Shown here piece after piece: positions 1-8,670 of a stretch of 64,000 bases of DNA. This stretch comes from Chitinophaga chungangae (GTDB lineage: Bacteria; Bacteroidota; Bacteroidia; Chitinophagales; Chitinophagaceae), in NCBI RefSeq assembly GCF_017742215.1, contig NZ_JAGHKP010000004.1, positions 620,001 to 684,000 on the forward strand. Direction: 5' to 3'. The position numbers and the translations under genes were made by a program. Within the stretch, counting starts at the first letter, position 1; each line of letters begins with the position of its first letter. Under the pieces are notes generated by a model, which was not told where the DNA came from, made no database searches, and saw nothing but the letters and a program-made list of their open reading frames with translations.

Positions 1-321
1 TGGGTGCCGGGCTGCATGACGCCCACGGAAATTTCCGTGGCGGAAAAAAACGAAGCGCAACTGGTAAAATTATTCCCCGGCAGCTCACTGGGCCCGGGTT
101 TTGTAAAAGCGATCAAACCTTTGTTCCCCTCGCTCCGCTTTATGCCAACCGGGGGAGTGGAACCCGAGAAAGACAACCTGGACCAGTGGTTCGGCGCCGG
201 CGTGGTATGCGTGGGCATGGGGTCTAACCTCATTTCAAAAAGCGCTATTGATCAGCAGGACTGGAAAGGATTAAGCGCTAAAATCAAGCAAACGTTTGCA
301 TTACTCGGAAATGCGAAGTAA
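1..321 (+). CDS. eda: KDPG aldolase (2-dehydro-3-deoxyphosphogluconate aldolase), C-terminal part
   Basis: The last 106 residues of a gene entering from the left edge; the frame is open at base 1, so the true start lies outside. Cytoplasmic class I aldolase that splits 2-keto-3-deoxy-6-phosphogluconate into pyruvate and glyceraldehyde-3-phosphate, the last step of the uronate route encoded downstream. Family marks seen: VPGCMTPTE, the KLFPG segment carrying the Schiff-base lysine, and the PTGGV phosphate-binding loop. Its 3' end contains an operator-like palindrome (288-299) and exuT follows after 35 bp. The TAA stop is at 319-321. Missing the N-terminal half only because of the window edge. 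Confidence 0.9.
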   Translation, partial: WVPGCMTPTEISVAEKNEAQLVKLFPGSSLGPGFVKAIKPLFPSLRFMPTGGVEPEKDNLDQWFGAGVVCVGMGSNLISKSAIDQQDWKGLSAKIKQTFALLGNAK

Positions 322-326
322 ATTGA
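286..326 (+). promoter_or_regulatory. Candidate LacI-type operator and promoter for exuT, inside the eda 3' end
   Basis: Bases 288-299 read GCAAACGTTTGC, a perfect 12-bp palindrome matching the core of the sites at 3635-3650 and 42992-43007; the 16-bp version has one mismatch. Its TTTG (295-298) is followed after 20 nt by TAAATTGA (319-326), a 6/8 match to the Bacteroidota -7 element TAnnTTTG. This would allow exuT to be started separately under the same repressor. Being within codons for KQTFA, the match could be chance, but the three-site agreement argues otherwise. Confidence 0.5.
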
Positions 327-356
327 GATTTCATTTTTTATTCCTAAATACCCGTT

Positions 357-1703
357 ATGAGCCAAATAGAAATTAAGGACCCTGCCGCGTCGGGCATGCA
401 GCAGGTTACAGAGAAAGTGAGCAAGTACCGGTGGCGCATCCTGGCTATGTTATTCGTGGCAACCACCATTAACTATGTAGACAGAAGCATCATCGGCGTG
501 CTGGGGCCCACCTTGCAGAATCACGTGTTTCACTGGACCAATACAGAGTACAGCAATATCAACTTTTCTTTTATGATCGCTTACGCCCTGGGCATGCTGC
601 TGATGGGCGGGCTGGTAGACCGCCTGGGCACCAAGTTCGGGTATGCCATATCCATCGGTATCTGGAGCGTTTTCAGCCTGGCGCACGCGCTTGTTACCAA
701 AAGCATGGGCTGGATCGGCTTTGCCGTGGCTCGTTTTGGCCTGGGCATCGGCGAATCGGGCAACTTCCCGTCCTGTATCAAAACGGTGGCGGAATGGTTT
801 CCCAAAAAAGAACGCGCTTTTGCGACCGGCATATTTAACGCCGGTACGAACATCGGGGCCATTCTCGCACCGTTGATCGTGCCGCTGGTGGTAATGAACG
901 ATGGTACGAACTGGCAGTTCGCCTTCTGTGTCACCTTCGTGTTCAGTGCAGTATGGCTGGTGATCTGGCTCACCACTTACAAAAAACCGGAAGTTCATCC
1001 CAAAGTAAGCAAAGCGGAACTGGATTATATCCTCAGCGATACCGTGGTGGAAAACAACCAGCGTTTGCCCTGGAAAAGAGTGTTCGGCCTGAAAGAAACA
1101 TGGGCGTTCGCCATCGCAAAAACCACAGACGCCGTTTGGTGGTTCTACCTCTTCTGGGGCGGCTTTTTCCTGCACGCGCAATTCGGGCTGGAACTGAAAG
1201 GCCTTGCATTGCCGATGATGACCATCTACCTGATCTCCGATATCGGCAGCATCGTAGGCGGCTGGCTCTCTTCCAAATTCATCAAAATGGGCTGGACCAT
1301 CAATAAATCACGTAAAACCACGTTGCTGCTTTGCGCGATCCTGATCATGCCGGTTGCTTTCGCTACGCAGACAGACAACCAGTGGGTAGCGGTATTGCTG
1401 ATCGGTTTGGCGGCCGGCGGCCACCAGGCATGGTCTGCCAATATTTTCACCATCGTGTCTGACGTATTCCCGAAAAAAGCGACCGCTTCCGTGGTAGGCA
1501 TCGGTGGCATGGTAGGCGCGCTGGCCAGTGCGGGAGCCAACCTCAGCCTCGGCAGGGTGTTGGACAGCAGCGGAAAATCCGGTTACTTCTTCGCATTCCT
1601 CATCGCGGGATGTTTGTACCTGGTGGCCCTGCTGGCGATCCACCTGATCATGCCGAAAATGAGAGCGAGAGACGAGAACCTGCGTTACGTGGAAACGAAC
1701 TAG
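357..1703 (+). CDS. exuT: MFS hexuronate transporter, ExuT-like
   Basis: 448 aa, the usual size of the anion:cation symporter branch of the major facilitator superfamily, with about 12 hydrophobic segments. Family features seen: NYVDRSIIGVLGP in the first membrane segment (about residues 40-52), a loop rich in G/D/R after TM2 (GGLVDRLGTKFG), and RFGLGIGESGNFPS in TM4, typical of hexuronate/glucarate porters. It would import galacturonate or glucuronate by proton symport across the inner membrane. It sits between eda and uxaA, consistent with galacturonate use. A strong hairpin terminator follows. Exact substrate is inferred from context. Confidence 0.88.
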   Translation: MSQIEIKDPAASGMQQVTEKVSKYRWRILAMLFVATTINYVDRSIIGVLGPTLQNHVFHWTNTEYSNINFSFMIAYALGMLLMGGLVDRLGTKFGYAISIGIWSVFSLAHALVTKSMGWIGFAVARFGLGIGESGNFPSCIKTVAEWFPKKERAFATGIFNAGTNIGAILAPLIVPLVVMNDGTNWQFAFCVTFVFSAVWLVIWLTTYKKPEVHPKVSKAELDYILSDTVVENNQRLPWKRVFGLKETWAFAIAKTTDAVWWFYLFWGGFFLHAQFGLELKGLALPMMTIYLISDIGSIVGGWLSSKFIKMGWTINKSRKTTLLLCAILIMPVAFATQTDNQWVAVLLIGLAAGGHQAWSANIFTIVSDVFPKKATASVVGIGGMVGALASAGANLSLGRVLDSSGKSGYFFAFLIAGCLYLVALLAIHLIMPKMRARDENLRYVETN

Positions 1704-1723
1704 AAAATCTTTCACAGGACATA

Positions 1724-1756
1724 AAAAAGGGCCGGTCTTATGATCCGGCCCTTTTT
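1724..1756 (+). terminator. Rho-independent terminator after exuT
   Basis: Perfect 12-bp stem (AAAAAGGGCCGG at 1724-1735, CCGGCCCTTTTT at 1745-1756) around a 9-nt loop, ending in a T run. It closes the eda-exuT transcript and lies in the gap between converging genes. Confidence 0.85.
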
Positions 1757-1779
1757 GTTTTCGGATGGGCACAAAAAAA

Positions 1780-1802
1780 CGGCGTGCTGTTGATGCACGC
1801 CG
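1780..1802 (-). terminator. Rho-independent terminator of uxaA
   Basis: An 8-bp stem (CGGCGTGC / GCACGCCG) with a 7-nt loop. On the minus strand it is followed by a run of T (the A run at 1773-1779), which fits termination of the minus-strand uxaA transcript. Together with the hairpin at 1724-1756 it insulates the converging genes. Confidence 0.8.
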
Positions 1803-1833
1803 CTGTTGTATTCTGCTAAACCGTTTGAAAACT

Positions 1834-3480
1834 TTAAAGGCTCACGCCGCGTTTCCAGGGAATAAAATCGTCCTGGTGCAGATCTTCCGCCTTGGTGCGC
1901 ACTTCGCCGCTCGCAACTTTCACCACGTAATCGAGCACGTCTTCACCCATTTGTTCGATGGATTTCTGACCGCTGATGATGCTGCCGGTATCGATGTCGA
2001 TAATATCGGGCATACGCTGGGCGAGGCGTGTGTTGGTAGAGAGTTTTATCACCGGCGCGATGGGGTTGCCTGTGGGCGTGCCCAGGCCGGTAGTGAACAG
2101 CACCACGGAAGCGCCGGAGCCCACCTCAGCGGAAGTGGATTCCACGTCGTTGCCCGGCGTGCAAAGCAGGTTCAGCCCGGGTTTGGTCGCATATTCGGTA
2201 TAATCCAGCACGTCCGTTACCGGTGAGGTGCCGCCTTTTTTGGCAGCGCCCGCCGATTTGATCGCGTCTGTGATCAGCCCGTCTTTGATGTTGCCGGGGG
2301 ACGGGTTCATATGAAAACCGGAGCCCACCATCTGCGCCTGGCTTTCGTATGCACGCATGATGGAAATGAACTTGTCTGCCGTCGTATCGTTCTCGCAACG
2401 GTTGATCAGTTCCTGTTCCACGCCGCACAACTCGGGAAACTCGGAAAGAATGGTAGTGCCGCCGAGCGCTACCAGCAGATCGGAAGTATGACCGATGGCG
2501 GGATTGGCGGAGATGCCGGAGAACCCGTCTGACCCGCCGCATTCCAGCCCGATCACGATCTTGGAAAGAGGAGCGGGCCTGCGTTCCGTTTTATTGGCTT
2601 CCACCAATGCGAGGAATGTGTCTTTAATCGCCGTGGAAAGCATGTTGAACTCCGATCCGCTGGTTTGCTGTTCGTATACGAGTACGGGTTTGGTGAAGTT
2701 CGGGTTGAGTTTTTTCAGCGCGCTCTGCAGGATAGACACCTGCGCGTGCTGGCAGCCGAGGCTCAGCACGGTAGCGCCCGCCACGTTGGGATGATGGATG
2801 TATCCGGCGAGCAATGCGCAGAGCGCATCGGAATCCTGCCGGGTGCCCCCGCATCCGCCTTCGTGGATCAGGAATTTCACGCCGTCGATGTTCGGGAACA
2901 CCGGGTTGCGTTTGGCGGCTTTGGCCGCTTCTTCCGGCCGGTAGTTTTTAATGCCTTCCAGGTTGCCGCTTTTATACAGGTTCACCAGGTCGCTCACCTG
3001 TTCGTTGTATACTTCGGTAGGCGCGAAACCCAGCCCCTTCTCAAAAGCTGTCTTGATCACGTTCACATTCCTGTTCTCGCAAAATACCATCGGTATCACG
3101 AGCCAGTAATTGCGGGTGCCCACCTGCCCGTCTTCCCGGTGAAAACCGTTGAACGTGGTGTTCTGCCAGCGGCTTACGTCTGGCTTATGCCAGTTGATGC
3201 TGTCGTCTTTGGCATGGAAGGTGTCCGCATCGTGCTGGAGGTTCTTGACCGTAATGGCCTCACCCTCCCGGATATCTGTAACGGCCTTGCCCACCAGTAC
3301 GCCGTACATGAGTACGGGATCGCCCGCTGTAAGCGGTTTGAGCGGAAATTTATGTTTAGCGGGAATGTTCTGTTTTAACTGAATTGTTGAGCCATTAAAC
3401 TGAATATTCTGCCCTGCCGGTAAATCCTGTAAAGCCACCAGCACATTGTCTTTCGGATGAATCTGAAGATACGTGTTCAT
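1834..3480 (-). CDS. uxaA: Altronate dehydratase
   Basis: 548 aa. Dehydrates D-altronate to 2-keto-3-deoxygluconate in the cytoplasm, the third step of the isomerase route for galacturonate. N-terminal SAF-like domain (about residues 1-90), then the galactarate dehydratase/altronate hydrolase catalytic region, starting near GFHREDGQVGTRNY and carrying conserved Cys/Gly segments (HEGGCGG, LECGGSDG) probably involved in metal binding. The ATG at 3480 is preferred to the in-frame TTG at 3489. It is divergent from kduI, sharing a spacer of about 260 bp that holds a LacI-type operator. UxaC and UxaB are not in this window. Confidence 0.93.
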   Translation of the reverse strand: MNTYLQIHPKDNVLVALQDLPAGQNIQFNGSTIQLKQNIPAKHKFPLKPLTAGDPVLMYGVLVGKAVTDIREGEAITVKNLQHDADTFHAKDDSINWHKPDVSRWQNTTFNGFHREDGQVGTRNYWLVIPMVFCENRNVNVIKTAFEKGLGFAPTEVYNEQVSDLVNLYKSGNLEGIKNYRPEEAAKAAKRNPVFPNIDGVKFLIHEGGCGGTRQDSDALCALLAGYIHHPNVAGATVLSLGCQHAQVSILQSALKKLNPNFTKPVLVYEQQTSGSEFNMLSTAIKDTFLALVEANKTERRPAPLSKIVIGLECGGSDGFSGISANPAIGHTSDLLVALGGTTILSEFPELCGVEQELINRCENDTTADKFISIMRAYESQAQMVGSGFHMNPSPGNIKDGLITDAIKSAGAAKKGGTSPVTDVLDYTEYATKPGLNLLCTPGNDVESTSAEVGSGASVVLFTTGLGTPTGNPIAPVIKLSTNTRLAQRMPDIIDIDTGSIISGQKSIEQMGEDVLDYVVKVASGEVRTKAEDLHQDDFIPWKRGVSL

Positions 3481-3634
3481 GATTTGCAAAATAGCGCATT
3501 TGCCGAAGCCGCGTTAATACTAAAATCTGTTTTTGTGATTGGATATTAACCCGCACAAAGGTACAAAAGTGCCGGGGTAAAACAGCCTGTCAGTGCGACC
3601 GGAGACATAGAACAGACTGTTTTATGGCAATTGA

Positions 3635-3675
3635 ATGCAAACGTTTGCATTTCTCGTCATTTCGTGCTATCTTTC
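3635..3675 (+). promoter_or_regulatory. Promoter of the kduI operon with overlapping LacI-type operator
   Basis: ATGCAAACGTTTGCAT (3635-3650) is a perfect 16-bp palindrome with the central CG typical of LacI-family operators. The TTTG within it (3644-3647) is followed after 20 nt by TATCTTTC (3668-3675), a 7/8 match to the Bacteroidota -7 consensus TAnnTTTG. A bound repressor would cover the -33 element. The uxaA start codon lies about 150 bp away on the other side, so one site may serve both directions. An identical palindrome lies at 42992-43007. Confidence 0.75.
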
Positions 3676-3741
3676 CGGGGTTATCAACCAGAATTTGATA
3701 ATATTTGCAACCTTACGGAACATTTTAAAATCCACTTTTTG

Positions 3742-4584
3742 ATGAACACGTCTGTTGAAACTAGATACGCCAGCAGTCCCCGGGAAGCGAAAGCCTGGGA
3801 CACTGCGCAAACAAGGGAAGCACTACTTATCACCCCGCTTTTTATCGAAGACCAGGTAAAACTGGTATACAGCCACTACGACCGCTTTATTACCGGCGGC
3901 GTAATGCCCGTAAAACAATCCGTGAAACTGGAAACCGTAGACCCTCTCAAGGCAAACTATTTCCTTGAGCGTCGCGAGCTCGGCATCATCAATACCGGCG
4001 GGGCCGGGAAGGTGAGCGTGGACGGCGAGGTGTTCGACCTCGGCTTCAAAGAAGCGCTGTACATCGGCAAAGGCAAACAGGAAGTGATCTTTTCCAGCAA
4101 CAACGGCGCCGAACCGGCCCGTTTTTACCTGAACTCCACGCCCGCGCACATGACCTATCCCACACGCCGCATCACCCGCGCGGAAGCGGATATCGTAACG
4201 CTGGGCGCGCAGGAAACTTCCAACCACCGCACCATTAATAAACTGCTGGTGAATTCGGTGCTGCCTACCTGCCAGCTGCAGATGGGCATGACGGAACTGA
4301 AACCCGGCAATACCTGGAACACCATGCCCGCGCATACGCACGACCGCCGCATGGAAGTGTATTTTTATTTCGAAGTGCCGCAGGGGCAGTCTGTATGCCA
4401 CTTCTGGGGCGAGCCGCAGGAAACGCGCCACATCTGGATGCAGAACAACGAAGCGGTGATCTCCCCGCCATGGTCTATCCACTCCGGCGCAGGCACCAGC
4501 AACTACACGTTTATCTGGGGCATGGCCGGCGAAAACCTGGACTATGGAGATATGGACCATTGCGCCATTCCCGACCTGAAATAG
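3742..4584 (+). CDS. kduI: 5-dehydro-4-deoxy-D-glucuronate isomerase
   Basis: 280 aa, the normal KduI length when started at ATG 3742; the longer open frame reaching back to 3631 would run through the operator and promoter. Cytoplasmic cupin-fold zinc enzyme that isomerises 4-deoxy-L-threo-5-hexosulose uronate, the open form of unsaturated uronic acids, to the 2,5-diketo acid used by KduD. Zinc ligands visible: His198, His200 and Glu205 in AHTHDRRMEVY, and His247 in WSIHSG, each two residues beyond the E. coli positions. First gene of the run kduI, GH105, kduD, lacI, GH88. Confidence 0.95.
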   Translation: MNTSVETRYASSPREAKAWDTAQTREALLITPLFIEDQVKLVYSHYDRFITGGVMPVKQSVKLETVDPLKANYFLERRELGIINTGGAGKVSVDGEVFDLGFKEALYIGKGKQEVIFSSNNGAEPARFYLNSTPAHMTYPTRRITRAEADIVTLGAQETSNHRTINKLLVNSVLPTCQLQMGMTELKPGNTWNTMPAHTHDRRMEVYFYFEVPQGQSVCHFWGEPQETRHIWMQNNEAVISPPWSIHSGAGTSNYTFIWGMAGENLDYGDMDHCAIPDLK

Positions 4585-4643
4585 ACCGCATTTTTGCCGT
4601 ACTACCGGCAATGCATATACGTTATAACTGATACTCAAGATCC

Positions 4644-6815
4644 ATGAAGAAATTCACTCAATGGTGCGTATGCTCCTGCGTCGCACTGGGACTGGCTTTT
4701 CCCGCCGCAGCCCAGCAACGCCTTCTTCCTGATTCGATCATGGCGTCCATGAAAAAGGTCGCCGGCTGGCAATTCCGCTACCTCGAAAAAGAAGGCTGGC
4801 AGCACGCCAAAACCGACTGGACCAATGGTGCGCTGTATGCCGGCGTGTATGCGTTCGCAGAATATGCGAACGACCAACAGTACTTTCAACGGCTGATCGA
4901 TATTTCCGCTGAAAACAACTGGGATGCGGGCCGCCGCCGGTTTTTCGCAGACGATTATTGTGTGGGGCAAACCTATTCGCAGCTTTACGGCGTTTATGGC
5001 GAAGATTACATGATCAGCCGCTGGCGCAGGCTGGCGGACAGCATCGTGGCGCAACCGCATACCGAAAGCTTGGAATGGGTGAACAATATCCACAGCCGCG
5101 AATGGGCCTGGTGCGATGCGCTGTTCATGGGCCCGCCCGCACTGGCGTACCTTTCCACCGTTACCGGCGAGCCGAAATATTTGCAGACCGCCATCAAACT
5201 CTGGTGGAAAACTTCAGACTTTCTTTACAGCAAAGAAAATTCACTCTACTTCCGGGACGGCCGTTATTTCAATCAAAAAGAAAAGAACGGTCAGCCCGTA
5301 TTCTGGAGCCGCGGCAATGGCTGGGTGATGGGCGGCCTCGTGCGCATGCTCAACAACATTCAGCCGGGAGACCCTGCCCGCGCGGCTTTCGAGCGGCAGT
5401 TCAAAGAAATGGCCGCCAAAGTAGCTTCATTGCAGAATGCGGACGGCACCTGGCACGCGGCTTTGCTGGACCAGGAGAGTTATCCCGCCAAAGAAACCAG
5501 CGGCACAGGCTTTTTCCTGTACGCCATCGCCTGGGGCGTGAACAATGGTTTGCTGCCGAAAGAAACCTATCGCCCCGTGCTGGTGAAAGGCTGGGCGGCT
5601 TTACAATCTTCCGTGCAGCCCAATGGCAAGCTCGGTTTTGTGCAGATGATCGCCGCCGCGCCGGGAAAAGCCACGGCAGACGATACCGAAGTATACGGCG
5701 TGGGCGCTTACCTGCTGGCCGGTACCGAGCTGCTGAAAATGAGCGTCAAAGAGCAGGTATGGCCCGTGACCATCGAACTGTATAACCCCGCCGGCGCGCC
5801 TTCCGGGCTGACCGAGATGGATTACAAAACGCTGGCCGACAGTTGGAAACCTTTGCGCAGGGGGCCTTTCAAAATCACCAATGCCATCACCGGCGAAGAA
5901 TACGCTTACCAGCTTATTTACGAAGGGCAGAAAGAGCCCGTGAAAATACTGGTAGACGCGCCGCTGGCGCCAGGGGCCAAAGTGATGGCCACCCTCGAAG
6001 AAGGACTGCCCGCGCCGGTCGTGAAAAAAACGTACGGCCGCTATGTGCCTGAAAGAAAAGACGACTTTGCCTGGGAAAACGACCGCGTAGCCTTCAGAAT
6101 GTATGGCCGCGCGTTGGAAGCCACTCCCAAGGAAATGGCATATGGCGTTGACTTCTGGAACAAACGCACGGGCAATCTCGTGATCGACAAATGGTACAAA
6201 CGCACCAATTATCATAAAGACGACGGCGACGGCCTCGATTATTATCATGTGGGCCTGATGCTCGGCGCCGGCGGCATTGCGCCGTACGTGGGCGACAGCA
6301 TCTGGCATTCCCGCAACTACACCGCCCAGCGCATTATCGACAGCGGCGCGCTGCGCACTACTTTCGAGTTGGGATACGAGCCCTGGAACGTGAACGGGAA
6401 ACAGGTGAACGTTACCAAGACCGTTTCCATCGACGCGCATGCGCAGCTCAGCAAAATGGTGATCCGGTATACAGACGAGCTGCCCGTGGCCATCGGCATC
6501 AGCAAACGCAAGGAAGCGGGCACCATCCTGCTGGAAGAAGGGAAAGGCGTGATGGGTTACTGGGAGCCGCAGCATGGGGAAGACGGCATAACCGGCATCG
6601 GTTGCGTGGTATTGAGCCCGGTAAAGGAGATGAAAGTGGAGAAAGGCCACATCCTGACCGTGTCCGCAACGGATAAGAACAAAACCGTAACTTACTACAC
6701 AGGGGGAGCCTGGAACAAAGCCGGCATCATCACCGGCGCGGACCAGTGGTTCACCTACCTGCGCCAGCAGGCCGAACGGCTCCGGAAACCTGTAAGGGTT
6801 AAAATTTCCAAGTAA
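4644..6815 (+). CDS. Unsaturated rhamnogalacturonyl hydrolase (GH105) fused to a DUF4861 domain
   Basis: 723 aa with an N-terminal signal peptide (cleavage near AAAQQ), so periplasmic. Residues about 30-375 form the (alpha/alpha)6 GH105/GH88-like domain; Asp158 in WCDALFMGPP is the expected catalytic residue, and FWSRGNGWVMGG is a further family block. The enzyme hydrates and releases 4,5-unsaturated galacturonate from products of rhamnogalacturonan or pectate lyases. Residues about 380-720 match the DUF4861 type of beta-rich domain, role unknown, possibly ligand binding or a second enzyme. 59 bp after kduI and 16 bp before kduD, consistent with one operon that supplies KduI substrate. Confidence 0.88.
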   Translation: MKKFTQWCVCSCVALGLAFPAAAQQRLLPDSIMASMKKVAGWQFRYLEKEGWQHAKTDWTNGALYAGVYAFAEYANDQQYFQRLIDISAENNWDAGRRRFFADDYCVGQTYSQLYGVYGEDYMISRWRRLADSIVAQPHTESLEWVNNIHSREWAWCDALFMGPPALAYLSTVTGEPKYLQTAIKLWWKTSDFLYSKENSLYFRDGRYFNQKEKNGQPVFWSRGNGWVMGGLVRMLNNIQPGDPARAAFERQFKEMAAKVASLQNADGTWHAALLDQESYPAKETSGTGFFLYAIAWGVNNGLLPKETYRPVLVKGWAALQSSVQPNGKLGFVQMIAAAPGKATADDTEVYGVGAYLLAGTELLKMSVKEQVWPVTIELYNPAGAPSGLTEMDYKTLADSWKPLRRGPFKITNAITGEEYAYQLIYEGQKEPVKILVDAPLAPGAKVMATLEEGLPAPVVKKTYGRYVPERKDDFAWENDRVAFRMYGRALEATPKEMAYGVDFWNKRTGNLVIDKWYKRTNYHKDDGDGLDYYHVGLMLGAGGIAPYVGDSIWHSRNYTAQRIIDSGALRTTFELGYEPWNVNGKQVNVTKTVSIDAHAQLSKMVIRYTDELPVAIGISKRKEAGTILLEEGKGVMGYWEPQHGEDGITGIGCVVLSPVKEMKVEKGHILTVSATDKNKTVTYYTGGAWNKAGIITGADQWFTYLRQQAERLRKPVRVKISK

Positions 6816-6831
6816 AAAAATAATCCGCATC

Positions 6832-7602
6832 ATGAGCGTACTCGATCTATTCAGCCTGAAAGGCAAAACCGCCCTGGTAACGGGGTGTAAAAGAGGCATC
6901 GGCAAAGCCATGGCAGTGGCGCTGGCAGAGGCGGGGGCAGACGTTATCGGCGTTTCGGCGTCGCTGGAGCTGACCGGCAGCGAGGTGGAAAAAGCGGTGC
7001 TGGCCACCGGCCGCAGGTTCAAAGCCTACCAATGCGATTTTGGGAAGCGCGAAGCATTGCATACTTTTATTGGAACGGTCCGAAAGGATTTTCCGGTGAT
7101 AGACATTCTCGTGAACAATGCGGGCACCATTATGCGCAAGCCTGCCGCGGAACACCCCGACGAATACTGGGACGAAGTGATCGCCATTAACCAGACCGCC
7201 CAGTTCATACTTACCCGCGAGATCGGGAAAGGCATGCTGGAGCGCGGAAGCGGCAAGGTGATCTTTACGGCTTCGCTGCTCACTTTCCAGGGCGGCATCA
7301 ACGTGCCGGGTTACGCAGCCAGCAAAGGCGCGGTAGGCCAGCTTACCAAAGCATTCGCCAACGAATGGGCATCCAAAGGCGTAAACGTGAATGCCATCGC
7401 GCCGGGTTATATTTCCACGGATAACACAGCAGCCCTCCGTGCCGACGAGAAGCGCAGCCAGAGCATACTGGAACGCATCCCCGCCGCGCGCTGGGGCGAG
7501 CCGGAAGACTTTACAGGACCGGTCGTATTTCTGGCCTCTGACGCATCCAGCTACATGCACGGCACCGTAATGACGGTAGACGGCGGCTGGATGGGCAGGT
7601 AA
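6832..7602 (+). CDS. kduD: 2-dehydro-3-deoxy-D-gluconate 5-dehydrogenase
   Basis: 256 aa short-chain dehydrogenase, the size of KduD. It reduces 2,5-diketo-3-deoxygluconate to 2-keto-3-deoxygluconate with NADH in the cytoplasm, directly after KduI. Seen: cofactor-binding TGCKRGIG (residues 17-24), NNAG motif, catalytic Tyr161 and Lys165 in YAASK, and the C-terminal DGGW typical of the family. The gene lies 16 bp after the GH105 gene and 13 bp before the regulator, so it is surely co-transcribed. 3-ketoacyl reductases share the fold, but position next to kduI settles the role. Confidence 0.93.
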   Translation: MSVLDLFSLKGKTALVTGCKRGIGKAMAVALAEAGADVIGVSASLELTGSEVEKAVLATGRRFKAYQCDFGKREALHTFIGTVRKDFPVIDILVNNAGTIMRKPAAEHPDEYWDEVIAINQTAQFILTREIGKGMLERGSGKVIFTASLLTFQGGINVPGYAASKGAVGQLTKAFANEWASKGVNVNAIAPGYISTDNTAALRADEKRSQSILERIPAARWGEPEDFTGPVVFLASDASSYMHGTVMTVDGGWMGR

Positions 7603-7615
7603 ATAATTAACCAAT

Positions 7616-8662
7616 ATGTCCGTACGTTCCGAGAAAACGATCGTAGATATCGCCGAAGAGCTGAACCTCTCCGTGTCTACGGTATCCCGTGCCCTGAATG
7701 ACCACCCTAACATCAGCGCCAAAACAAAAGACAGGGTGAAAAAGATGGCGCGGAAGCTGGGCTACCGCCCCAACGCCATGGCCGCCGGTCTTCGCAACAA
7801 CAAAAGCAAGACCATCGGCCTCATCGTGCCGCGCATCTCCATGTTCTACCCCGCCACCATCAGCACTATCATCCAGAACAAACTGATGGAATACGGGTAC
7901 AACCTCATCATCTGCCAGAGCAACGATTCCCTCGAGCAGGAGATCGCCCTGGCCAACACCCTGTACTCGGCGCGCGTAGACGGGCTGGCGGTTTCAGCCA
8001 CGCTGTACACCACCGATTTTTCCCACTTCGACATATTCAAACAGCAAAACATCCCGCTCGTCTTTTTCGACCGCGTGCCCACCAAGGATTACAACGTGAA
8101 AGTGATCAAAGGCGACGATTTCCTGGGAGGTTTCCTGGCCACCGAGCACCTGATCGAACAGGGCTGCAAAGACATCGTTCACATCTCCGGCCCGCTTACC
8201 TGCAACCTGTACAAGGAAAGGCTGGCAGGGTACAAGGAAGCATTGCAGAAATACAAGCAGCCTTTCAAAAAGCCGCGCGTGTTTTTCCATGAGCTCACCC
8301 GCGAGAACGCATGGGCCACGGCCGAGAAGATCTTTTCCCAGAAACCCGCGCCCGACGGGATTTTCGCCACCAACGACACCACCGCCATCACCCTGCTGGA
8401 ATACTGCCGCAAAAACGGCATCAGCGTGCCGGAAGATTGCAAGATCGTGGGTTATTCCAACGACCCCCGCACGGAGATCGTAACGCCCTCCATCACGTCT
8501 GTAGACCAGTACCCCGCCACCATGGGCGAAAGGGTGGTAGCCGCACTGATGGACCTTATACAGGCCAAACACCCGCCCGCCTACCGGCATTCGCAGGAAA
8601 TTGTGCCGATACAGTTAGTAGCAAGGGAAAGTTCCGCGGGAACTTCCAAAAAGAAAAAATGA
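7616..8662 (+). CDS. LacI-family regulator of the uronate locus
   Basis: 348 aa. N-terminal helix-turn-helix (IVDIAEELNLSVSTVSRALN, about residues 10-29) and hinge helix (MAAGLRNNKSKTIGLIVP), then a periplasmic-binding-protein-like effector domain to the end. Embedded between kduD and GH88, with its TGA stop only 8 bp before the preferred GH88 start. It is the obvious candidate to bind the ATGCAAACGTTTGCAT sites at 3635 and 42992 and the partial site at 288. The inducer is unknown; ketodeoxygluconate or an unsaturated uronate would be logical. It would be self-regulated through the operon promoter. Pairing of this protein with those sites is inference. Confidence 0.9.
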   Translation: MSVRSEKTIVDIAEELNLSVSTVSRALNDHPNISAKTKDRVKKMARKLGYRPNAMAAGLRNNKSKTIGLIVPRISMFYPATISTIIQNKLMEYGYNLIICQSNDSLEQEIALANTLYSARVDGLAVSATLYTTDFSHFDIFKQQNIPLVFFDRVPTKDYNVKVIKGDDFLGGFLATEHLIEQGCKDIVHISGPLTCNLYKERLAGYKEALQKYKQPFKKPRVFFHELTRENAWATAEKIFSQKPAPDGIFATNDTTAITLLEYCRKNGISVPEDCKIVGYSNDPRTEIVTPSITSVDQYPATMGERVVAALMDLIQAKHPPAYRHSQEIVPIQLVARESSAGTSKKKK

Positions 8663-8670
8663 TCCACATT

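Noticed and set aside
3631..3741. N-terminal extension of KduI
   Set aside because: It would translate the operator and promoter; KduI is normally about 280 aa, as from ATG 3742, and the zinc ligands then fall at the expected positions.
5601..7022. 473-codon minus-strand frame over GH105 and kduD
   Set aside because: It crosses two well-supported genes of opposite strand and shows no motif; a by-product of codon bias.
8311..8670. Long upstream extension of the GH88 frame
   Set aside because: It runs through the end of lacI in another frame; the signal peptide defines the start at 8671.
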